This document shows positions 8,113-15,797 of a stretch of 64,000 nucleotides of DNA, in pieces. Origin of the DNA: Flavihumibacter fluvii. Lineage in GTDB: Bacteria; Bacteroidota; Bacteroidia; Chitinophagales; Chitinophagaceae. A model generated the notes under the pieces. It worked only from the letters and a program-made list of their open reading frames with translations, was not told where the DNA came from and made no database searches. Both the position numbers and the translations under genes were made by a program. The stretch lies in NCBI RefSeq assembly GCF_018595675.2, contig NZ_CP092333.1, forward strand, positions 644,001 through 708,000, given 5' to 3'. Numbering within the stretch: the stretch's first letter is position 1; the number at the start of each line of letters is the position of its first letter.

Positions 8113-10403
8113 TGGCAACTGATCAATTCGAAGACTACTACAAAGAAAAGTTCTGGGAGATGGTTCCCACCATCTACCGGCATGAAGACGGACTGGCAGC
8201 AAATCCCGGCGTGCTGGAAGCGATCGTAACAGTGATGGCACGGCAGGCCGCGATCCTGCGGCGCAGCCAGGACCAGTTGTGGGATGATCAATTCATTACC
8301 CGCTGCAGTGAGTGGGCCATTCCCTATATTGGAGACCTGGTAGCAACGCGCATGTTATCAGCACTGAACAACAGGGGCCGGCGCATCGATGTTGCCAAAA
8401 CCATTTATTATCGTCGCCGCAAAGGCACGCCAAGGATACTGGAAGAGCTGGTCTTCGATATCAGTGGATGGAGCGGCAAAATGAAAGAACAGTTCACACA
8501 GTTGATTAGGGCAAGGCATGGGCTGGATCCGCATCCGGAATCATTAAAGGGCCGGTATTCCGGTACGCTTCCGGGCGGAATAGCAGACCTGCGCAATCCA
8601 CGAACAGCAGAGATTGCTTATGGTCCCTTCGAGGAATATTTTCATACACCCGATATTCGCCAGCACCATGGTTTGCTTGGCCGTTACAATATTCCCAAAC
8701 TGGCATTCTATCTCTACCGGTTGAAAGTCTATGATGCGTTAGATGTGGATCCGTTTATGATGCCTGATCGCAGGAAGTCCAGTTTCGATCCGTCCGGGCG
8801 GAGAATACCACTCTTCAGTAAACGGTTACCCTTAAACGATTGGGACGAATGGCGCGAACCTTATGAATGGGAATTGTCTGCCCCTATTCCCTGCAGGCTT
8901 CTGGGCCACGCCGAGTACCAGGTAACGGAAAAAACAGTGATTGATCTATTGGCCGATCCGGTTAATCCAATCAGTGCAGCGGAAGCAACCCGGTTACGCA
9001 AGATTGCCGGTTTGCATTTCAGGAACGAAGCTGCATTCTTCCGCTTCCTGTTGCCGGTTTTCCTTCCACCAACACCAACGGATCCTGGATTCCTGGCAAA
9101 ACTGCATCTGGTATATTCATTGGCTTTGTTACATGATTGCGGGAAATCGGCCTTGTTACCTGATGACAGTACCCGGGCCGACCAACCCTTCGACGATAAT
9201 TCGATTTTGGTGCGTACCGGCCAGCCACCGGATAAGATCATTTGCAGCCAGGATATAACGGCAGCAAACCTGGAGACAATTCCAACAGTGAACCGAAAAC
9301 TCTCTGTAGATGCAGAAAACGGATTGTTTCTATTGAAGGATCCCTTGCCAGCCAACGAGGAAACGATAGTCAGCTATCATTACGGATTTTCAGGAGATAT
9401 AGGCGCAGGCTTCTATGAACGGAGATGGATACTCGAAACTAACCCCGTAAAACATATCCAGAATGGCGGTGCTATCCCTGCAGCGAATTTGGCGGTCAAT
9501 GGCATAGCACAGATTGATGACAGTAAAACCTATTCATCCATTGCTGATCTTGCCGGCATTACAACAATGACCCTGCAGGCAGCAAATGAGAAACGTCCGT
9601 ATTTAAGGTTAGGCAACGATTGGAACCTGACAGCGATTGCAGCAGGAGCAGATACAAGCCTGGTATTGGATGGCCTGTGGCTGGGAGTTGAGGGAGGCAA
9701 AACAGTTTCTATTTTTTTGAATGGGAACTTTAAATGTGTTACTATCCGGAATTGCAGTATCGATCCGGGCAATATCGGCATCAAGGATATTAACGGAAAG
9801 GCACTATTGCCAGTTGTCATCAAAGTTGCCGGTGTGGTGCAGAACCTTTGTATCGAATCTTCCATAACCGGCCCAATACAAACCCAGGGTGCAGGAGTAA
9901 TTGAGACGCTGTCCATTACAGATTCCATTGTTCAATCCACTGATCCGGCGCTCAATGCGATCAGTATGGACGACGGTAAACTCTACCTCGACCGGGTTAC
10001 GGTATTCGGGAATCTTGATATCCATTGGTTGTATGCAACTGAAACCATCATCACGGGAGATGTGGATACCACCGATACCCAGCATGGCTGTTTCCGTTTC
10101 AGTGCAGCCTCTAAAAACAAGCCCGGCAATCCCCTGCAGCCGAACAGGCTGCCACATCCTTTTGCATCTTTCCTTTTTGGGAAAGACAGCCACCATTGGT
10201 TCAGCTCAAGGCAGTTCGGTCATCCTGGTTTTGCGCAACTGAGCGAAACGGCTCCGGAAGAACTGGTGCGGGGTGCAGAGAACGGATCTGAAATGGGGGT
10301 TTTCGCAGCGCTCCTGAATCCTGTTAAAATGGATGGATTGAGATCAAAAGTGGAAGAATATATGCCCTTTGGCCTGATTGCCATCTTCATCAATAAAACC
10401 TAG
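8112..10403 (+). CDS. CIS tail protein I-like protein with beta-helical C-terminus
   Basis: A 763-residue protein. Residues ~1-130 look like a tail-I/wedge protein: 'FWEMVPTIYRHEDG', 'QLWDDQFITRCSEWAIPYIGDL', 'IYYRRRKGTPRILEELV'. Such proteins tie the J wedges to tail fibres. Residues ~430-690 have short repeating strands and Asn/Ser turns ('VTIRNCSIDPGNIGI', 'LSITDSIVQST') that suggest a right-handed beta-helix. The ending 'ENGSEMGVFAALLNP...YMPFGLIAIFI' recurs, as I recall, in CIS tail proteins of this size. It may combine wedge and surface or receptor-contact roles. The start overlaps the J2 stop by one base. Confidence 0.78.
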   Translation: MATDQFEDYYKEKFWEMVPTIYRHEDGLAANPGVLEAIVTVMARQAAILRRSQDQLWDDQFITRCSEWAIPYIGDLVATRMLSALNNRGRRIDVAKTIYYRRRKGTPRILEELVFDISGWSGKMKEQFTQLIRARHGLDPHPESLKGRYSGTLPGGIADLRNPRTAEIAYGPFEEYFHTPDIRQHHGLLGRYNIPKLAFYLYRLKVYDALDVDPFMMPDRRKSSFDPSGRRIPLFSKRLPLNDWDEWREPYEWELSAPIPCRLLGHAEYQVTEKTVIDLLADPVNPISAAEATRLRKIAGLHFRNEAAFFRFLLPVFLPPTPTDPGFLAKLHLVYSLALLHDCGKSALLPDDSTRADQPFDDNSILVRTGQPPDKIICSQDITAANLETIPTVNRKLSVDAENGLFLLKDPLPANEETIVSYHYGFSGDIGAGFYERRWILETNPVKHIQNGGAIPAANLAVNGIAQIDDSKTYSSIADLAGITTMTLQAANEKRPYLRLGNDWNLTAIAAGADTSLVLDGLWLGVEGGKTVSIFLNGNFKCVTIRNCSIDPGNIGIKDINGKALLPVVIKVAGVVQNLCIESSITGPIQTQGAGVIETLSITDSIVQSTDPALNAISMDDGKLYLDRVTVFGNLDIHWLYATETIITGDVDTTDTQHGCFRFSAASKNKPGNPLQPNRLPHPFASFLFGKDSHHWFSSRQFGHPGFAQLSETAPEELVRGAENGSEMGVFAALLNPVKMDGLRSKVEEYMPFGLIAIFINKT

Positions 10404-10410
10404 TTCAATT

Positions 10411-13400
10411 ATGGGACACTATGATATCAGCCGGGTAAATACAAATCCCGCCCAGCACTACGACGGCGTGCGCATGCAACAGGGACGTGTGCTGAGTGAT
10501 GATGACTGGAATGAGCGGGAGCGGATCGATGATGAAATGGAACGGCGTGCGCTGGTCGACATTATCGGTCCAACGGGTAGTCCCGATACTGGTTTTAAAA
10601 TTGACAATGTATCGGTTGTTGGTACACAGATCGATTTCGATATCCTGCCGGGTCGTTTATACCTGGGCGGAATAGCATTCGATCTCGGTGCAAAAGAAAC
10701 CTATCTTTTGCAGAAAGACTACCTGCAACTCTCTGCAGCCAGTAATCCTTTACCTGCGTTTGATGGGGAACGTTATGACCTGGTCTACCTGGAAGGTTGG
10801 CAGCAACCTGTTTGTGCGGTGGAAGACAGCGCCCTCTATGAAGTAGCACTTGGTGGGCCTGATACTACCATCAGGATGCGGAATATGCGCAGGGTGCACC
10901 TTGCTGCAGCACTTGGGAAATGCAGTTGCCAGGAGGCCTGGGAGGCACTGAAACAAAAATGGCTTACCGACAAACTGGGCGATTTTGAAGGCGGTTATGA
11001 ACGACTGGTAGACGCATTGTTGAAAGTGACCTATACTAACCAGGGCGAGTTGGAAGACCTGTGTACGCCGAATGCAGCCGGCGGTTACCTCGGTGCCGAA
11101 AACCAGGCTATCAGGGTGCAACTGACCAGATCAGATTGTTTCACCTGGGGTTACGACAATGCTTCACCCATTTATAAGGTGCAGGCCAGGGAAAAGAAAA
11201 CGGATGCAGCCGGAAATACTACACAGCGATTCCATTTTGTTACGCAGCCAAAAGACCAGTACCATTGGCCCCTCAGCAACCAGGTTGTGGAGATCATCCC
11301 CTGGTCGGCTGTCTTGTCGAATGGTGAGAAAGTAGCTGAATTGTCTGGGAAATGGGCCAAGGTGGAGAATTCCTTTGATCCGGATACCGGTGATATCACG
11401 ATACTCGGCAGTCTCGATCCGGGTTTCGGCGAAGAATGGAAAAACCGGACAGACAAGAACGATCTCGATGACCAGGATCCGGCAGATTATTTCTACCTGC
11501 GGGTATGGAACCGCGGAACCGACCTGGCTTCTGATGCAGAAATAAAATTTGTCCCGGGAACTGCTGTTCCATTGGGCAATACCGGACTCGCTGTTACGCT
11601 GACCGGCACCCAATTCGTGGTGAATGATTTTTGGGTGATCGCTGCCAGGCCCGAAACACCTGACCAGGTTGTCCCCTGGGCACTGGAGTTGGGGAATGGG
11701 ATTTCGCCCCATGGGGTTCGCCGTTTTTTTACGCCACTTGCCATTATTAAATGGACACTGGATGCAAACCGCCGGCCTATTGGTAAAATTGTTTCAGATT
11801 GCCGGAAACGATTCAACCCACTTACTGCAGAAGATTGCTGTTGCACCTATACCGTTGGAGATGGCAAGACCAGTTTCGGTGATTTCAATTCCATCCAGGA
11901 AGCGGTGGACAGCATGCCTTCCAATGGCGGTAAAATTTGTGTCCTTCCCGGTGAGCATTTCACCAACACAGTTGTCAGCAACCGCAGGCAGGTACGGATC
12001 AGTGGTTGCGGCGACAGGAGTATCGTTGCCCCTTTGAAAGAAGACCATCCGGTATTCACCATCCTGCAATCACAGAAGGTACAAATCGATTCAATGACCA
12101 TTACGCATTTCAAAGGGGTCGGTGTGCTGGTGACAGATCCTTTCAAACAGGAATCAAAAATGCTGACCGAGCAGATCACTATCCGTGATAACAACATCCT
12201 CGCCGGCATCACTGCTGTCCATGTGGAACTCGACCGGGCAAAACGGGGCGATGATTTTATCGAGATCCTCTACAATAAGATCGGGATGATCGATATCGAA
12301 AATGATTTTCCTGCCATCTTTAGCCTGGCGAAAGGCGGGTTGATCGAAAGAAACCGTATAGTGGTGATTGCACCAAACAGGGATGATCCCGGTGATCCGG
12401 GCGAACCTGGTGATCCGGGTGAAGGCGATCCTTTTGATCCATGTGCAAAGCCGAATGAGATATATCGCAGGGGTTTTTCAAATCGTTACAAGTATTTTAC
12501 CCTGATCCGGTATATATCCGTTTACCTGCCCCTCGGGTTTTTCAGGGTTGGGTACAAGACCAATGGTGGTATTCAGATCGGCAGCGGATCAGAAAGGGTA
12601 AGGATATTGGAGAACGATATTATTGGTGGAAAAGGCAATGGCATAACCCTGGGTCACCTGCGTACGATAAAAGAAACAGATGGTCCCATCCTGCGTGAAA
12701 TGGCGGCCAATATGCCGCAGCAACCTTACGGTTACCTCTATGAGATCATCATTGAAAGCAACAGGGTGCTGCAAATGGGATTGAGTGGCATCAGTGCATT
12801 ATTGCCAGTAGAATTTCCCCGTTTCATGGTGTTTGCAGACGATATCCATGTTTGCAGGAACACGATCAGGTTCTGTTGTCAGCAAATCGGTCAGCGTAAT
12901 GTAGATGCACGTGAAGCCCTGACGGCATTTGGCGGCATTGTATTACAGTTCTGCGAGAATGGCCGTTTCGAACAGAACAGGATTGAACAAAATGGTTTAC
13001 GCGATGCCTTACCTATTTGCGGCATATTTATTTATTATGGGGAGCATATCAATATTGCGATGAACCTCATCCTGCACAATGGCCTGCCACAGTTGACCAA
13101 TGATCGCGTGTTGAAAGGGAATAGGGGTGGAATTGTATTGCGCTACCTGTACAAAACACCTGATACACAAAAAATATACGTCCGAACGCTCCCGGTTTTT
13201 GATGGTGTGCCGGCAGTGAAGATCCATGATAATATCGTAGTGCAGCCTTTAGGCCATGCCCTTTATGCAACGGTGCATGGACCTGCATCTGTGGTAGCCA
13301 ATCAATTCACCTCGATGGGTACGGATCGAACCAATCCTTTGTCGGTCATTGCATCAACAGTGATGATCCTCAACCTGGGTATGTCACCCGATATGTTGGT

Positions 13401-13929
13401 TGCTATGGGCATTCTCCAACTCATCCGGCATCCCGATCCCAAATTCAACGAATCGGTGTACCGGAAGCATCCAGTCTACATCAAACTACTGCAACTTCCG
13501 TCCGGAAAAACACTTTTCAGCTGCAACCAGTCAACACTCGACATGCGTTCGCCCGATCGGAATATTTCTATTAGTTCGCAACTGATTCTTTCGTTGGATG
13601 ATATTGCATTTAATACAAACCAAAGCGACTGTACCGGCATGTTTGGTTTTGCAGACAACGGAGTAATAGCAGATATTACCCTCATCAATACTGTACTATT
13701 GGGCGCTTCAGTAAGGTCGAATGACAATCGATTTACGGAAGGTATAACCATGGCGTTGTATTCCCTGTTTGCCGTCGGCTTCCTGATGGCGACAGCAACC
13801 GGCAACCAGGCTTCGCACTGCCTGGTGGTTGGAGCACCACGGCGCATTGAAAAAGACAACCTGGTTTTGAATGATGATCTCTGCAGGGAAGGCAGGAAAT
13901 CATTTTCGAATTTGGTCGTACACCAATAA
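10411..13929 (+). CDS. DUF6519-type CIS protein with right-handed beta-helix, putative fibre
   Basis: I chose ATG 10411 (MGHYDISRVN) because it lies just after the upstream stop; an in-frame ATG at 10378 would overlap the previous gene. The 1172-residue product begins with the DUF6519 pattern ('HYDGVRMQQGRVLSDDDWNE'). From about residue 480 it has a pectate-lyase-like beta-helix: 'FNSIQEAVDSMPSNGGKICV' followed by many short 'I...N.I' coils to ~1000. Residues ~658-678 are a Gly-Asp-Pro-rich collagen-like linker ending in Cys. No export signal. Its place after the tail-I gene suggests a tail fibre, receptor-binding or baseplate decoration protein. Enzymatic activity cannot be excluded. Confidence 0.78.
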   Translation: MGHYDISRVNTNPAQHYDGVRMQQGRVLSDDDWNERERIDDEMERRALVDIIGPTGSPDTGFKIDNVSVVGTQIDFDILPGRLYLGGIAFDLGAKETYLLQKDYLQLSAASNPLPAFDGERYDLVYLEGWQQPVCAVEDSALYEVALGGPDTTIRMRNMRRVHLAAALGKCSCQEAWEALKQKWLTDKLGDFEGGYERLVDALLKVTYTNQGELEDLCTPNAAGGYLGAENQAIRVQLTRSDCFTWGYDNASPIYKVQAREKKTDAAGNTTQRFHFVTQPKDQYHWPLSNQVVEIIPWSAVLSNGEKVAELSGKWAKVENSFDPDTGDITILGSLDPGFGEEWKNRTDKNDLDDQDPADYFYLRVWNRGTDLASDAEIKFVPGTAVPLGNTGLAVTLTGTQFVVNDFWVIAARPETPDQVVPWALELGNGISPHGVRRFFTPLAIIKWTLDANRRPIGKIVSDCRKRFNPLTAEDCCCTYTVGDGKTSFGDFNSIQEAVDSMPSNGGKICVLPGEHFTNTVVSNRRQVRISGCGDRSIVAPLKEDHPVFTILQSQKVQIDSMTITHFKGVGVLVTDPFKQESKMLTEQITIRDNNILAGITAVHVELDRAKRGDDFIEILYNKIGMIDIENDFPAIFSLAKGGLIERNRIVVIAPNRDDPGDPGEPGDPGEGDPFDPCAKPNEIYRRGFSNRYKYFTLIRYISVYLPLGFFRVGYKTNGGIQIGSGSERVRILENDIIGGKGNGITLGHLRTIKETDGPILREMAANMPQQPYGYLYEIIIESNRVLQMGLSGISALLPVEFPRFMVFADDIHVCRNTIRFCCQQIGQRNVDAREALTAFGGIVLQFCENGRFEQNRIEQNGLRDALPICGIFIYYGEHINIAMNLILHNGLPQLTNDRVLKGNRGGIVLRYLYKTPDTQKIYVRTLPVFDGVPAVKIHDNIVVQPLGHALYATVHGPASVVANQFTSMGTDRTNPLSVIASTVMILNLGMSPDMLVAMGILQLIRHPDPKFNESVYRKHPVYIKLLQLPSGKTLFSCNQSTLDMRSPDRNISISSQLILSLDDIAFNTNQSDCTGMFGFADNGVIADITLINTVLLGASVRSNDNRFTEGITMALYSLFAVGFLMATATGNQASHCLVVGAPRRIEKDNLVLNDDLCREGRKSFSNLVVHQ

Positions 13930-13945
13930 TTATAAAATTAAAGAT

Positions 13946-14521
13946 ATGGCTACCAATAAAAGAAGGACCGGTCCGGAAATTGATGCAGAAGGTCAACTAT
14001 TTGAGTCGATCGATCGCCTGGATGAGACAAGAATTACAACCTTGAAAGTGATTGCAGAAGAACAGAAATGGAAGCTGGCCGTGATGCGCGCTGAAATGGA
14101 AAGACTTGAGCCAATATTAACCCCGGAACATCCGCGACTTATTCGCATGCGATCATTGGTGGAACATTACGGGCAATCGCGTGAAGCTATTGAGATCCTC
14201 GTAAATGCAAAAGATGATGGGGAAGAGCCTTTACCTGAGGGCAACTGGGAATTGACAGGGATAGTTCGTTATGATAAATTGGGATCGCCGGAAGGCCTTA
14301 AAGTCGCACTTGAACCACAGGGGAAGGCACTGCCTGTATTAGAGGCGGAATGCAATACTGATGGCTTTTACCGTATGATACTGGAAGCTGAGCGTTTGCG
14401 CAATTACAGGGATGTTCCGATGCTCCTGAAAGTGTATAACAAAGCCAAAAAACCGGTCTACACCGCAGCCGAACCGATCTTTCTCCAACCCGGACAAATT
14501 CAACAGGATATCAACATCTGA
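13946..14521 (+). CDS. CIS-cluster protein, coiled coil plus beta-sandwich, function unknown
   Basis: I chose ATG 13946 (MATNKRRTG), 16 bases after the upstream stop; an in-frame ATG at 13871 would overlap the fibre gene. The 191-residue product has an N-terminal helical, heptad-like half (~15-85, 'IAEEQKWKLAVMRAEMERL') and a C-terminal half that reads like an Ig-like/carboxypeptidase-regulatory beta-sandwich ('WELTGIVRYDKLGSPEGLKV', then a Tyr-rich strand). There is no signal peptide. As the last gene before the terminator it could be a trimerising accessory fibre, a chaperone or a cargo-related protein. I do not recognise the family. Confidence 0.75.
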   Translation: MATNKRRTGPEIDAEGQLFESIDRLDETRITTLKVIAEEQKWKLAVMRAEMERLEPILTPEHPRLIRMRSLVEHYGQSREAIEILVNAKDDGEEPLPEGNWELTGIVRYDKLGSPEGLKVALEPQGKALPVLEAECNTDGFYRMILEAERLRNYRDVPMLLKVYNKAKKPVYTAAEPIFLQPGQIQQDINI

Positions 14522-14560
14522 TTTCCCTTCCGGGTATTTCCGGACTTAGATAACAATATT

Positions 14561-14600
14561 GCCCACCAGTTAATAAGCTTTGGTGGGCTTTTTATTTTTC
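14561..14600 (+). terminator. rho-independent terminator of the CIS operon
   Basis: GCCCACCA (14561-14568) pairs perfectly with TGGTGGGC (14581-14588) across a 12-base loop and is followed by TTTTTATTTTT. It lies 40 bases after the last CIS gene and ends the operon. Confidence 0.88.
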
Positions 14601-14670
14601 CAACTTTTACCGGCGCTGATTGTAATAAAGTATACTTGCACTACTTTATTAACTTTTGAAAATTTATTTT

Positions 14671-15621
14671 ATGTCCCCCAAAAAGATCATTGTCATATTC
14701 GGTGCCACCGGTGCCCAGGGTGGCGGTTTGGCCCGTGCCATCCTTAACGACAAGAACAGCGAATTTGCGGTACGTGCTGTCACCCGCGACCCAAACTCCG
14801 ATAAAGCAAAGGAATTGTCGGCTTTGGGTGCAGAGCTCGTACAGGCCGACCTGGCCCATCCTGAAACTATATTCAAAGCCATGGAAGGCGCATATGGCGC
14901 ATTCTGCGTGACTTTTTTCTGGGCCCATTTTTCTCCCGAACAGGAAGCTGCTGAAGCCAAATGTATGGCTGATGCTGCGAAGGCCGCTGGTGTTAAACAT
15001 GTCATTTGGTCAACCCTTGAAGATACCCGGATCCTGGTGCCATTGGCTGATAACCGGATGCCGACGCTTATGGAAAAATTCAAGGTTCCCCATTTCGACA
15101 GCAAGGGTGATTCCAACCATTTCTTTACAGATGCAGGGGTTCCAACCACATTTCTGCTCACGACCTTTTATTGGGACAACCTGATCTATTTTGGCATGGG
15201 CCCCAAGCGGGGTGAAGATGGTGTATTGGCAATTACCTTCCCAATGGCCGACAAGAAATTAAGCGGGATAAGTGCTGAAGATATTGGCAAATGTGCGTAT
15301 GGGATTTTTAAGAAGGGGGATTCCCTGATCGGGAAAACTGTTGGCATTGCGGGTGAACACATCACCTGTGCGGATATGGCAAAAGCCCTTACGAAGGCAT
15401 TGGGTGAAGAAGTGCGCTACAATAGTGTGACGCCTGCTGTCTTCAGGTCATTTGGATTCCCTGGCGCTGAAGACCTGGGAAATATGTTCCAGTATTACCA
15501 GGAATTTGAAAAAGAATTTACTGCCGCAAGGGATATTGAAAATGCCAGGACATTAAACCCGGAATTACTGTCCTTCGACATGTGGCTGGCTGAGAATGCA
15601 AAACGGTTGCCGCTGAGTTAA
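14671..15621 (+). CDS. NmrA/HSCARG-like NAD(P)-binding protein
   Basis: A 316-residue atypical short-chain dehydrogenase. Near the N-terminus it has the dinucleotide-binding motif GATGAQGG (residues 11-18) after the strand 'KKIIVIF', then 'VRAVTRDPNS' and 'GAELVQADL', typical of NmrA-like proteins that bind NADP(H) and often act as redox sensors or quinone/flavin reductase-like enzymes. ATG 14671 is preferred to an in-frame TTG 15 bases upstream. It is a single-gene unit between two terminators, unrelated to the CIS operon. No partner regulator is visible, so its substrate or partner is unknown. Confidence 0.88.
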   Translation: MSPKKIIVIFGATGAQGGGLARAILNDKNSEFAVRAVTRDPNSDKAKELSALGAELVQADLAHPETIFKAMEGAYGAFCVTFFWAHFSPEQEAAEAKCMADAAKAAGVKHVIWSTLEDTRILVPLADNRMPTLMEKFKVPHFDSKGDSNHFFTDAGVPTTFLLTTFYWDNLIYFGMGPKRGEDGVLAITFPMADKKLSGISAEDIGKCAYGIFKKGDSLIGKTVGIAGEHITCADMAKALTKALGEEVRYNSVTPAVFRSFGFPGAEDLGNMFQYYQEFEKEFTAARDIENARTLNPELLSFDMWLAENAKRLPLS

Positions 15622-15640
15622 GAAAATGTATTGAATTAAA

Positions 15641-15667
15641 AACCCCTTTATTAGAGGGGTTTTTTTA
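15641..15667. terminator. terminator after the NmrA-like gene, possibly bidirectional
   Basis: AACCCCT (15641-15647) pairs with AGGGGTT (15655-15661), with a 7-base loop and seven T (15660-15666) on the + strand. An A run on the left side would give a U run for minus-strand transcripts, so it may also end the GH92 operon, whose last stop codon is at 15798. Confidence 0.85.
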
Positions 15668-15797
15668 TGGTGCAATTTTTTGTCCGTTGTGCATGAAATA
15701 GCATTCATTACACTACTGATGCTACCGCTGTTTGTACAGGATACAAAATGGCAGTCAGGGATAAGCATACTGCCCCCGCGGTAAATGGATTAATTCA

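Noticed and set aside
10378-10410. Upstream ATG for the DUF6519 fibre gene
   Set aside because: It lies inside the preceding gene, and the conserved N-terminus begins at the ATG at 10411.
1-14600. Prophage tail module or type VI secretion system as alternative identity
   Set aside because: No capsid, terminase, integrase or lysis genes are seen, and the separate hub and spike genes, two J proteins and DUF6519 fibre fit extracellular CIS better than type VI secretion; without the upstream genes a phage-derived origin cannot be fully excluded.
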